DNA of 64,000 nt from Ditylenchus dipsaci (taxonomy: Eukaryota > Nematoda > Chromadorea > Rhabditida > Anguinidae). Position 1 is the first letter of the stretch. Each line of letters begins with the position of its first letter. Of the stretch, positions 1 to 9,209 are shown in pieces. The notes under the pieces were generated by a model. The model saw nothing but the letters and a program-made list of their open reading frames with translations, was not told the origin of the DNA and searched no databases. Position numbers and translations under genes: made by a program. Where the stretch lies: positions 1 to 64,000 of the forward strand of contig SADC01000131.1 of assembly GCA_004194705.1 (NCBI GenBank). The letters run 5' to 3'.

Positions 1-487
1 GGTATATAATAGGACAAATTTTCTCGGCTCGGACAATAGGGATACAGTATTTAGGCTTGTAATCTCATTAAAAACTGGCCATTTTAGATATGACAGCAAA
101 CAACACATTATTAAACGGCGGGGGCAAATGCACCAAGCGCAAACGTCGCGGATATCGAGTGGCCGTCTGTTTGTAGCTATTTGGAGAATTTTATTGCTCG
201 ATCTCTCTACCCAGGCATCCGTTCTCCTCTCAGTAGTACCTACCTGAATATTACCCAAACTGGTCATCGTTCATGGTAATACCCAAAATGATATGCGGAA
301 TACGTTTATCGTCACCTCTGTCAAATTTTAAAATAAGCATCTGTAGAATGAGACAGAGTGAGTCTACGGGTTGTCAGGGCTATATTCCGCCCATGAAGAA
401 AGATGTAAAAATTAATTAAATTAAATTAATTGTTTGAAGAGCTACAGTCAGCCTCGGTAGCCTGCCCCTGTTATACGCCACCATAGA
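1..487. other. Left-edge stretch without recognisable gene
   Basis: I see no open frame resembling a known protein on either strand and no clear terminal repeat. If the eL34 gene just to the right is intact, its remaining exons must lie beyond this edge, because none of 1-990 encodes the rest of that protein. Confidence 0.4.
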
Positions 488-722
488 TACCGTGTAACCT
501 CTATTATCCCCCACCCCTGACTTGGAGGACCTATATCTCAACCCAAAGTGAATATTTTGTAAATCTGTTTTTTGCATTTTCTTAACTTCCACGAGCTCTA
601 CCGATTCCGCTTTTTCGATTTAGGATTTTCACTAAAAAATTTTGAGATTGACCTCAAAATTTTCAGATTTTCGAGTGTTCGAAAATTAATCCCTCATGGG
701 GATTAATAGAGGTTATGCGGTA
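488..722. mobile_element. MITE of the ACCGTATTT/ACCGTGTAACC family
   Basis: The ends are inverted: TACCGTGTAACCTCTATTA on the left and its complement, ending in ATGCGGTA, on the right. The interior, read on the minus strand, carries the block resembling AACTAAGAAAACGCAAAAA that is shared with the copies at 6081, 28704, 47201 and 59853. It has no coding capacity, so it is a non-autonomous element. The superfamily is not determined. Confidence 0.75.
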
Positions 723-990
723 TGCTGCATTTCGGTGAGATTGCCTTTTCTCTGTCATATGCACACTCAGTTGACCGCCGCCCTCATTTATCCGCCACCC
801 TAAACCTAATCTCTGAGGTGAGTATAACTGAGGTTTGACTCTATCAGATCAGTTACTACTTGTGCTGGTTGGTTGCGATAAGTTGGTTACGAGGCGTGGG
901 TCAAACTTTGAATTGACCACATTTCGATATCTATTTCAGAAGTTTCACATTCGTAAAAGTAGAGCAAAGCCTACTAACTAAGCTTACTAC

Positions 991-1156
991 CGAGCAAATA
1001 CCTCTCCGCACTTGGTCTACCTCGCCGCGCTTGGGCACCTTGCCGATCTTCTTGCGATAGAGCACACATTTTTGCCTCCGGGAGTCTTCGAAATCTTGTT
1101 TTGTTCGATTTCGTGTTGTAGCACAGTCGGCGGCGATAAGTCACGCGTTGCACCAT
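991..1156 (-). CDS. rpl-34: Large-subunit ribosomal protein eL34, first exon
   Basis: The protein begins MVQRVTYRRRLCYNTKSNKT, the invariant start of eukaryotic eL34, a 60S ribosomal subunit protein. After two apparent single-base losses (in a C run near 1080 and an A run near 1070) the frame continues with CVLYRKKIGKVPK, the next conserved block of the family. The start ATG lies two bases after a TTTTAGCTGTAG acceptor, which fits a splice-leader site or a 5'UTR intron. The exon probably ends at a GT near 990 or 1020. The C-terminal half (AVRP onward in the family) is not found in 1-990, so this is either the first exon of a gene running off the window or a truncated copy. It is divergently arranged with the small ORF at 1219. 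Confidence 0.75.
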
Positions 1157-1218
1157 TTCTACAGCTAAAATCAATCATTGTGAAGTGAACCACGTTGGAA
1201 CTGAAGTAGCTATAAGCA

Positions 1219-1400
1219 ATGTCTTCTTGGACTGTGGCAATTCGTAAAATACTAAATCAGTCTGTTTCGGCTGTACAAAGAAGTTTCATAATAATTCACT
1301 AGGAAAAAGCTTGAGATTTTACGAAACCTTACTAAACACTGTTCGCCATAAACAGCTCCAAGTTGCTTTATTGGAAGCAAGAAGCAAAACACAGACTTGA
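1219..1400 (+). CDS. Small mitochondrial-type protein, unrecognised
   Basis: ATG at 1219 opens MSSWTVAIRKILNQSVSAVQ, a basic, Ser-rich, acid-free start typical of mitochondrial presequences. Near 1284 one T appears to be missing from a T run. With it restored the frame continues through a helical, basic stretch (LRFYETLLNTVRHKQLQVAL) to TGA at 1398. The whole would be about 60 residues in one exon. Its ATG is 62 bp from the eL34 ATG, so the two would share a bidirectional promoter. I do not recognise the family. The restored frame is an inference, and a chance ORF is possible. Confidence 0.4.
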
Positions 1401-1554
1401 CACACAGTGGACTTTTTTATATATCGACTGTGACACAGCAGGATAATAGAAACTAGGTGGACTGGCGCCTTACAGGCGCCTAATCACACACACTAATCAC
1501 AGCGCCCTTCAAAAATGATTTCGAAAAAAAATTCCTAAAAGTACCAAAAAAACC

Positions 1555-1880
1555 CAAAAAAACCCCGCACGACCAACCTTAAAATTGCATCTCGTCTCCG
1601 GGTGTCGGCCAAATAAGCCGTGCAATAGCTCAAAATGTAGCCAAGAGTACGCGCTACACGGGACCGGTGAGCTTTTCCGGCTTTGGTACAAAAACCCCCG
1701 AAAAATTCCATTGTATTCAAATAAGTGCCCAAAAAACCAAAAAATCCTGCACGACCAACCTTAAAATTGCATCTCGTCTCCGGGGTGTCGGCCAAATGAG
1801 CCGTGCAATAGCTCAAAATGTAGCCACGAATTCGCTCTACACGGGAACGGTGAGCTTTTCCCGACTTCGGTACAAAAAAC
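1555..1880. repeat. Two-copy tandem duplication, unit about 185 bp
   Basis: A segment containing ACCAACCTTAAAATTGCATC is present at about 1563 and again at about 1749. Both copies run through GTGTCGGCCAAAT and GCTTTTCC to a TACAAAAA end. The copies differ by scattered substitutions, so the duplication is not recent. Open frames here are by-products of the repeat. Confidence 0.75.
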
Positions 1881-2281
1881 GCAAAAAAATACCGAAAACC
1901 AAAAACGTGACGGAATGACAGAGAATCATAGTCCAAATACTATATAGAGATAGCGTGAGAATTACGCAGCATACGTCTATCCTACAACAGCAGTTACAGC
2001 AGGAATGAATATTTGAATTTGAATTTTTTTGGTCTCACGCATTAAAGTGGTCCCCGCCTTTTAGAAATTCAAATTTCACCGTGTCGGGCACGGGCATGCC
2101 CCTTTAAACAGTCATCGTTGTAATGGTCTTCTTCTTTTTTTCCTAACACAGAGCACTTGAACTATACCCCCACATCCCGCAAATCGGTCAGGATAACACT
2201 CTGGCGACCCGTTACCGAATTTGTGGGTGGCAAACTTTGGAAACGTCCATAAAAAGCGATTATGAGACTGGGACAGCAATC
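1881..2281. other. Intergenic, with one end of a GGGCATGCCC-type repeat
   Basis: The only recognisable part is about 2036-2108, which ends GGGCATGCCCCTTTAA and is one terminus of the repeat family also seen near 32860, 36541 and 57215. The partner end is missing. Nothing else was recognised. Confidence 0.4.
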
Positions 2282-2287
2282 TTTATT
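2282..2287 (-). promoter_or_regulatory. Poly(A) signal AATAAA
   Basis: A minus-strand AATAAA lies 68 bp after the stop codon at 2355. It supports reading 2355-2606 as the 3' end of a transcript. Confidence 0.5.
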
Positions 2288-2354
2288 CACTACTAAACAC
2301 ATCTCTCAACGCAGGTAAAAATAATAACAGCAAACATGACAACAGAAAATATAA

Positions 2355-2606
2355 CTATAATTGGTTCTTGTTAGCGCCAGTTCCCTTGAATTGACGAACC
2401 ACATTGCTGACCGCTTGACTTGTCACTCCAAATAGCTGCCGATTCTTTTTTTTTCAATTTTTGTGGCAAAAAAATTTTAAAGGAAAGGGGAAACTGCCCT
2501 TCTAATTGAAGTGAAATTAAAACTTACTGTGAAATAAGAAAATATTTTAACACCGGTGCATGGTAAGCCAGCGTGTGTTAGGACGGACTCAAAGATGTTC
2601 CCCAAA
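2355..2606 (-). CDS. Last two exons of an unrecognised minus-strand gene
   Basis: Two exons fit in phase. Exon 2528-2606 follows a TTTTTAG acceptor and ends TTCACA|GTAAGT. Exon 2355-2435 follows an ATCGGCAG acceptor and ends at TAG. They encode LGNIFESVLTHAGLPCTGVK then IFSYFT, followed by LFGVTSQAVSNVVRQFKGTG and a short ANKNQL tail. The LFGVTSQAVSNVVRQF segment has the look of a helix-turn-helix. An AATAAA lies 68 bp downstream. Upstream exons were not found between 2607 and 3250, so the gene is partial or mostly eroded. I do not recognise the family. Confidence 0.4.
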
Positions 2607-2930
2607 CTAAAAAGGTAAGAAAAACATGTTTGGTGAAAAACAGCCTTTTAAGATTACCGTGGCATGGATACTTACGTACTTCTTTTTAGGTATAAGGTCC
2701 TAGATATTACCATCTCCAATCTAGATACCTGGGTCTTGATACCGTCGCCTGGGCAATACTACCTGAATTTGAAACCTTTTCACCGCCGGGGTACAACCAC
2801 CTAGGTACACAGATCAAGAGTCTATGCGGTCACGCTGGCGCAGCTAGTTCGGCAGAAGATGTGTTTTCGAACGTTGAGATACCATACAGGTAATTAGTGT
2901 ACCTTTAGATAGCCATGGTAATAGGTATTA

Positions 2931-3017
2931 GGCATAGTAGCCGCCAGTCGGTGGCCGCCAATTGGGATGGCCGCCAGTCGGTGGCCGCCAGTTGGGATGG
3001 CCGCCAGTTGACACTCG
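2931..3017. repeat. Minisatellite, unit about 28 bp
   Basis: GGCCGCCAGT(C/T)GG(T/A) words are repeated about five times in tandem. It is non-coding. The flanks 2607-2930 and 3018-3264 hold nothing I recognise. Confidence 0.7.
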
Positions 3018-3264
3018 TTCGTACCGAGTCCTCTCATTTTGCCGTGACTCTAGGTCTAGTTTTCTGAACATGAGATTAAAGGGCATGCTCGTCGCCGATG
3101 GGAATATTAACATGGCGAGACACAACGGTAAAAGGAAGTTCCCGGGCTTTTTATTTCATTTTATTTTTGCATTTTTTTAAATTTCGCATAACCTCTTACT
3201 TCTTCAAACATACCTAAATACCCTAATTGTTATCTGCAGAGTCTAAATTCATGTTTTTCCTAAG

Positions 3265-3485
3265 TACCGTATTTCCTCTAATTTAAGTCAATTTGGTACA
3301 AGATGGAGAAAGTTTGGTATAAAAATTTGTTAGAAATTGTACCGACTCGTTGTACTGAGTCGTAAGTTGTACCGAGTGAGTGTACCGAGTCGTACTTGTA
3401 CCGACTCGTCGTACCGAGTCATTTGTTGCACCGAGTCGTAAGTAACAATATTCAAAAGTGCCCGAGTTTTTTTGGGACACCCTGT
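3265..3485. repeat. Single ACCGTATTTCCTCTAAT terminus plus GTACCGAGTCGT tandem words
   Basis: TACCGTATTTCCTCTAATTT at 3265 is one end of the ACCGTATTT MITE family, but no matching right end is present. From about 3337 to 3440 the word GTACCGA(C/G)TCGT is repeated on alternating strands. It looks like a degraded palindromic element. Confidence 0.5.
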
Positions 3486-3657
3486 AGGTTATATCCCAAC
3501 AGTCATATCAAAATTTATGGATTTTAGAACAATAAGCATGTACCAGGTAATTTTCTAGCCCACATCGATTATAAGGCAGATAGAAAGATTATTTTTTCAT
3601 TATCAACCTATGTGTACTAACTCAAAAACAATAACTCAGCAGATACACGACAGTAAG

Positions 3658-3663
3658 TTTATT
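3658..3663 (-). promoter_or_regulatory. Poly(A) signal AATAAA of the Obg-fold gene
   Basis: A minus-strand AATAAA about 100 bp after the TGA at 3760. It argues that the transcript really ends after the Obg fold instead of continuing into a GTPase domain. Confidence 0.5.
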
Positions 3664-3759
3664 AATTTATAATACGAGGCAAAATTTTAAGCAATAGAGA
3701 CAAGAGATGTACATAATAACAATAATAACAACAACCATCGGATCTTCTGTTCGACTTCG

Positions 3760-5378
3760 TCACCATTCTTCCTGCTTCTGGAACTTCACTCTGAATTTCT
3801 CGCCTGGCAGACCCCTAAGTGTTTGTCATAAGGATTGCTACGAAAAAAGAAACTAACTTGAAACTAGTTTCCGCACATCCTCCTCGTCCACCTTTGGCCA
3901 GCAAATACTTTCTGTTTAGAGTTGTACATTGAGCGCGAATTGTTCCTTCTTCATCAACACACACAAGACCCAACGGAACGTTTAGTACCTGAAATATATG
4001 AGTATTTAGGATATATAATTATATAATTGAAAAACGGTCTTACTGTATCACGGGCATTTCTGCCTACTAGTTTCGCTTTTGTAGCAGATCCGCCATGTTC
4101 ACCAATAACCTTTGTTGGAAACGAAAAATAATCAAATGAGAGGTTTTCCATCGGTCTGATATATATGAAACCACCAGTGCCACCGATTCCATTATACCTA
4201 TAATTTATGTACACCGTCGCGGAGACAATTAAATTATTAGGTCATGTCTAGGGTTGTCGAATCGAACATTCGATTTCGAACATTGTTCGAAATTTTTTCG
4301 AACGTTCGACTTCGAACCGAACGTTCGTTCGAAAATTTTCGAACTTGAACTTCAAACCTAACGTTCGTTAGAAAATTTCAAACTCGAACTTCGAATCGAA
4401 CCGAACGTTCAAAAATTTCAAACTTCGAACTTTCGAAAATTTCGAACGTTTGACAACCCTAGTCATGTCGAAAATTCGCAGCGTTTTTTTCAAAAGGCAT
4501 TACGTCTTTACAATATATTTTTCGTCAATTTTTCAAAAGTTTACCACTCATTTTGGGCTGTTCACCGAAATATACACACCAATTTGGTACTTAGTCGTTT
4601 TGGAACGCGGTGGTTTTGGTACGAAATTTTCGTGGTGTTACCAAAAAATTATTTACCGAAATAACTGCCTATTAAAAAATCTCTTACCAAAATACCGTTC
4701 TTCGTGCTGTCACCAAAAAATTTCTTACTAAAAATCTCTTACAGAAATAATTCTCACTAAAAATTTTCGTACCAAAACGACCAAGTACCAAATTGGCGTG
4801 TATATTTCGGTGTACAGCCCTCATTTTATAGCTAAGATTCTCAGCTACAAAATGAATGGTAATTTTTTAAAAAATTGATTAAAAATCTATTGCGAAAACG
4901 CAATGTCATAAATATGGCTTTTGAAAAAAACGATTTAGTATGCTGATCTGCTAAGGAATGCAGATTTCCTCAAAAAAGTTGCTATGCAAATAGCGTATAA
5001 AATTCTTGATTGATCGTCAACGAAATAAATTCATAAACTTAAAAAGTTCTTGATTGATCCTCAACAAAATAATATAGTCAGGACGTGGAAAAATGAAATG
5101 TTTGACGCATTATAGTCAGTGTAAAAAACAAATGAGATTTCAACCCATATTTGATTTCAACCCATAAAACTTTGTTAACACTATATTCCAATATGGAATC
5201 TATATTACACTATAAGGTCTGTATTACATTTCAATACTAAGGCATCTTAGCTACCGGATAATGAAAACTGACGAACGAGTTAAGTAGTTTTTAATCAGAA
5301 AAGCAACACAAACCTAGCTAACCCACTTCCTCCTTTTCCAGCACTGATGAAAGCAATGGCACGACGAGCAAGGCTCAT
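3760..5378 (-). CDS. Stand-alone Obg-fold protein related to mitochondrial GTPBP10/MTG2
   Basis: Four exons join in phase without any frame correction: 5314-5378, 4044-4197, 3858-3988 and 3760-3814, giving 134 residues. The protein starts MSLARRAIAF, then shows the glycine-rich Obg signatures ISAGKGGSGLAR, GIGGTGG and LLAKGGRGG, and ends GLPGEKFRVKFQKQEEW. In Obg/GTPBP10 proteins, which assist assembly of the mitochondrial large ribosomal subunit, this is the N-terminal Obg domain. It is normally followed at once by a GTPase domain with a P-loop. Here a stop codon and an AATAAA follow instead, and no P-loop coding sequence was seen on this strand below 3760. The ATG is the first in frame and follows a possible acceptor (CACTTGAAG). 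The 1.1-kb first intron holds two transposons. It could be a truncated GTPase gene or a genuine Obg-only protein. Confidence 0.75.
4249..4461. mobile_element. hAT-type MITE, TSD GTCATGTC
   Basis: The ends TAGGGTTGTC and GACAACCCTA are inverted and flanked by identical 8-bp direct repeats GTCATGTC (4241-4248 and 4462-4469). The interior is a run of TTCGAACGTTCG words on both strands. It sits in the first intron of the Obg-fold gene. No coding capacity. Confidence 0.88.
4555..4819. mobile_element. Palindromic MITE, TSD CTCATTTT
   Basis: The ends GGGCTGTTCACCGAAATATA and its near-complement (TATATTTCGGTGTACAGCC) are flanked by the 8-bp repeat CTCATTTT at 4547-4554 and 4820-4827. It lies in the same intron as the 4249 element. 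The rest of the intron (4820-5313) is AT-rich and unrecognised. Confidence 0.75.
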
Positions 5379-5540
5379 ACCTTCAAGTGAGTAAGTACAG
5401 GACAGGTAGGCTCAGCATGAAAAGTTAGGAATGTAAAGGTAGCCCTTCAAAGAGGAAGAGAACCATAAAAATGACAAATAACTTTTATTTGGAAATCAAC
5501 AACTGCCAGTAGCAGCACAACAGAATACAGTAACGAATAT

Positions 5541-6760
5541 TTAACGCTTTCGCTGCAATTGCAAAGTGTTCTGACGCTTCCAGCATTTACGACGGGATCC
5601 TCCGACAGTCTTGGTGAACTTGTATCCCTTTCCAAGGCCACGGCTCTTGCGTCCAGCACTTGTCAATCCACGCATTTCACGATGCTTGTGCACAGGCTTG
5701 GTGATCCACTGAGTGTCTGGGTTGCGACGAATGGCCTTGTGAGAAGGATCGATGAGGATGATTTCAAAGAATTTGTACGTTGAGTCCTGGCCAACCCAGT
5801 AGGAATTTAGCACACGAAGTCCACCACATCGACGTCCAACACGAGCCTGAAAGTGACTATGTTAAATCCATTATTAGTAATGCAGTATCAAATTTTTATA
5901 AGATGATGAGACGATTCTGTAAGATCTAATGATAGATGTTTTTAGTATATTTTAAGGCAAGGGGTCATACTAAAAAACGTTGCTACTAAAACTATCATTG
6001 TTCTGAAACCGAAGGTGATACACGTAATCACATCGAAAATTTCGACTAACTCATTTCAACCGGAGTGAACAAAAAATATATACCGTATTTACTGTATTAG
6101 GTCCCATGAGGAGTTATTTTTCAACCTCTAAAAATCGAAAAATTTTGAGGTCGATTTTGAGATTTTTGGGTGCTCAACCAAAAAGTGTAATCAGGTACAC
6201 TCGCGGCAACTAAGAAAACGCAAAAAAACAGATTTGCGAAATGTTCGCTCTAGGCTGAGATATAAGGTCCGTAGGGTGGGGACTTATTAGAGGGTGGGGA
6301 GTTGATGCAGTAAATACGGTAAGCATACCACTGTGGCTGCTATAAAAATACTGACCTCAGCAACGGACTGCAAATTACGGCTGTTCTTCAACTGATTCAC
6401 ACCATGAGTTTTCGGCTTACCATAGGTCTGACCTTTGGTGACTGGACGCTTACGACCTCCACGACGGATGCGGACACGGTAGATGACGTAGCCTGGAAAG
6501 TAAGATGATTATTCCTAGAGTAATAAAATGGAATCGGTGCGGCACAAGTTCGTTCAAAATAAAATAGAAATAGAATCACGTGAACCAACCTTGCTTAGCC
6601 TTGTAGCCGACACGACGAGCTTTTTCCGGACGAGTAGGGCGCGGGCAACGGTGGATGGCAGACAACTGACGATATTGCCAACAGCGAATACGCAACAATA
6701 TCTCATCACATCACTCTGCTTCTTGCGCCAGATTTCTTGCATGTACTTGTAGGCACCCAT
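5541..6760 (-). CDS. rpl-15: Large-subunit ribosomal protein eL15
   Basis: Three exons: 6590-6760, 6356-6492 and 5541-5846. Reading gives [20 protein letters not shown], then [14 protein letters not shown], then [20 protein letters not shown], and finally [20 protein letters not shown] through to LQLQRKR. This matches eukaryotic eL15 end to end. With one base restored the length is 204 residues, the same as the human protein. eL15 is a core 60S component that contacts 28S rRNA. The one break is a missing T near 6700 (two T where the frame needs three), which I take as a consensus error because everything else is conserved. Intron 2 contains a complete MITE (6081-6321). An apparent acceptor lies 22 bp before the ATG. 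Confidence 0.96.
6081..6321. mobile_element. MITE, ACCGTATTTACTGTATT family
   Basis: Inverted ends TACCGTATTTACTG and CAGTAAATACGGTA. It is nearly identical to the element at 28704-29800 but lacks that copy's 822-bp insertion, so it serves as the empty-site reference for that insertion. It lies in an eL15 intron. Confidence 0.85.
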
Positions 6761-6782
6761 TTCTGCGCTTGTCAAGTCTCAA

Positions 6783-6784
6783 CT
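6783..6784 (-). promoter_or_regulatory. Probable splice-leader or 5'UTR acceptor of eL15
   Basis: On the minus strand, CATTTGCAG ends here, 22 bp before the eL15 ATG. Nematode ribosomal protein genes are commonly trans-spliced very close to the start codon. A cis-spliced 5'UTR intron would look the same. Confidence 0.5.
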
Positions 6785-6840
6785 GCAAATGCAGCAAACA
6801 GTTAATTAAGATAAAAAAATGTGCGAGAATTCACACAATA

Positions 6841-7026
6841 CAGTCGACTCTCCCAATAACGAACCCCCTGGGGACCGGCTCTAGGTGTTCGTTATTGAGA
6901 GAGTTCGTTATTGAGAAGGTCCGTTATAAGTACTTTATCAAAAATCCAACCAAACCAAACCAAAAAAAGCGTTCGTTATTGAGAGAGTTCGTTATTCAGG
7001 GGGTTCGTTATTGGGAGAGTCGACTG
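6841..7026. mobile_element. pogo/Tigger-like MITE at TA
   Basis: CAGTCGACTCTCCCAATAAC at the left and its inverse ending GAGAGTCGACTG at the right, flanked by TA on both sides. The interior is made of GTTCGTTATTGAGAGAG words. It sits immediately upstream of the eL15 leader. Confidence 0.85.
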
Positions 7027-7200
7027 TATAACATAACTCTACATAACATAAATTTAAGGTCAGAAGTTGGTTCCCACCTAGGGTCCGACACAGATTGTAA
7101 GAACAGAACTGTTAAAAGCTTGAAAAAATGGATATGAATCAGGTGTCGATCGTGGTAACTTGCCCCGTCCCCTGAGTCATGTTATATAGAGAGTCGACTG
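7027..7200. mobile_element. Remnant of a TATAACAT-type pogo-like element
   Basis: It begins with ACATAACTCTACATAACATA directly against the previous element and ends GTTATATAGAGAGTCGACTG. The left CAGTCGA end is not separate from the 6841 element. I read it as an older copy into whose end the 6841 element inserted. Confidence 0.55.
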
Positions 7201-7474
7201 TACACCTTTATCAAAAAAATAGAACAGCTATGTAATATACAAGCAGCACTACCCAAAACGTACAGTATCTTGTGTGGGATTGTGCATTACACCAGAAACA
7301 AAAAAATCAGGGAAAATACTTTTACCGCCAAATTTGAATTCATTTTAAAGCATTTGAACACATTTTTCATAGTCACTAGTGCACTGGACATCTTTATATT
7401 ATGCTTGGACTGGCTCAGTCACACTTTTTCTGAAGTTATTGTTTAGAACCCAAATTTCTGACAATTTTAGCATA

Positions 7475-8327
7475 CAGTCGAACCTGTCTATAACATAACT
7501 CTATATAACATAAAATTCTATATAACATAACGGTAAAATATCGATTACCGACGGTCAATGAATTTTTTTTTGAAATTTTTGATCAAAATCGTCAATTTTC
7601 AGGGCAAAAGTTTCTGGAAAGTCGACCTTAATACCAAATCTCATCCTGAATCCGTTGAGATCAGATCAAAATAATTTTTATGGGCTGATATATAGCTATT
7701 TTGAGTAGATAGAGCAAGAATTTGGCACCATTTACCTATTTTAATGGATATCTCAGCTCATAAAAATTATTTTGATCTGATCTCAACGGATTCGGATTAA
7801 GGATGAGATTTTGGTATTAGGGTCGACTTTCCAGAAACTTTGGCCCTGAAAATTGACGATTTTGATCAAAAATTACAAAAAAAATTCATTGACCGTCGGT
7901 AATCGATAGCCGTCCAACATAACTCAGAAATCAGTATGGTTGGTCTGATTGAAATAAAGCCAAAGTGAACCTCTCTATAACATAACCTTTACCTCTATAT
8001 AACATAACCTTTACCTCTATATAACATAACCTTTATCTCTATATAACATAAAACTCCCTATAACATAATTTTTTTGGCTCCAGCCGAATAAACGCCCCTC
8101 TTTATAACATAAATATATTAAATTTCTCAAAAAATCAGATTTATTCAGTCTATATAAGAAATTTGTTTACATTAAGGTGGTGAGGAATCAAAAATTACCA
8201 TTTTCTTTCGAATCTATTGTTTTCGATGGTTGATTTTATTTTCGGGATGGCTAATTTATATAACGCAACCTCTATATAACATAAATTTTTGCGGTCCCTT
8301 GAATTATGTTATATAGAGGTTCGACTG
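7475..8327. mobile_element. pogo/Tigger-like element with an internal palindrome
   Basis: Ends CAGTCGAACCTGTCTATAAC and GTTATATAGAGGTTCGACTG, flanked by TA. ATATAACATAA words are repeated at both ends. The centre (about 7550-7920) is itself a near-perfect inverted repeat around 7730, running outward to CGATTACCGACGGTCAATG on each side. No coding sequence. Confidence 0.85.
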
Positions 8328-9209
8328 TACTAATGTCAGATATCTTTCCAGAACCCTCAAGCACAACATCTTAGCTCTCTTTTAAGCTCAAATAGTATAA
8401 TTGAACTCGCCTTAAAAAAGTTTTTTTGCCCTCCAAATTGGAGATGGTGTATTTTAGGCTGGATTATGAGTGTATGTTTGAATTCAAACCTGACTTTCTC
8501 CCAATTTTTGCAAACCCATGTTGGGGTGTCAGGGGGTTGGGTGTCAGGGGCGTAGGTAGGAGTGTCGCGAAGGTGGATAGGTGTCCCCAGGGAGTAGGTA
8601 AGATGGCCCGCAGGGTGGGTAGGTTTGTCAGGAGGGGGAATAGGGGTGCCAGGAGGGTGTTTAGGTGTGCCAGTAGAGTGGTCGTGTGAGCCAGTTGAGT
8701 ATGTAGGTGTGCCGAAAAAAATGCCACGAGTGCCAGGAGAGTTGTGGATATGTTTAAGAAATTAATCGGGTACAATTTTGGTATATACCCAGCACTCAAT
8801 TATGGTATACCCCAAGCCCTCAATTCGGGTATACCTCCAGTAGTCAATTAAACAACAACATTTTTTCGAAAATTTCTATATTGTGTCCAAACCATCTCAG
8901 ACTAAAGTTTGAAACGTTTCGCGACTTTATCGCAACTGGTATATTCGCGATACGTCTATATGCCCTAAAACCCCCAGATAGTCCATTTTAAAATCCATTA
9001 ATCATGGTAAAATATGCTTTCAGAATGATTTGAGTGAATAGGGTAATTCGAGGTGGTTTGGAGTGGTTTAGAATGGTTCAAGATGATTTGGACACTATTA
9101 GTTATGATTGTGGAAGTAGTGTTAGCGATGATTTCTATAAGTGTTTGCTCGCATTCATCCTCTATAAACGGATGTATTTAGGTCCCGTATTTCTGCAAAT
9201 TAATTCGCT
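8328..9209. other. Intergenic with GGTGTCAGG minisatellite
   Basis: About 8520-8760 is a degenerate G-rich tandem repeat (GTGCCAGGAGGGTGTTTAGG-like words). The rest, up to the SLD-2 start, holds no gene or repeat that I recognise. A CAATTNGGGTATA word recurs near 8765-8835. Confidence 0.4.

Noticed and set aside
5541..6760. eL15 as a processed or dead pseudogene because of the frame break
   Set aside because: It has introns with good splice sites and is conserved over its full length apart from one base lost in a T run. Other genes in the window show similar breaks.
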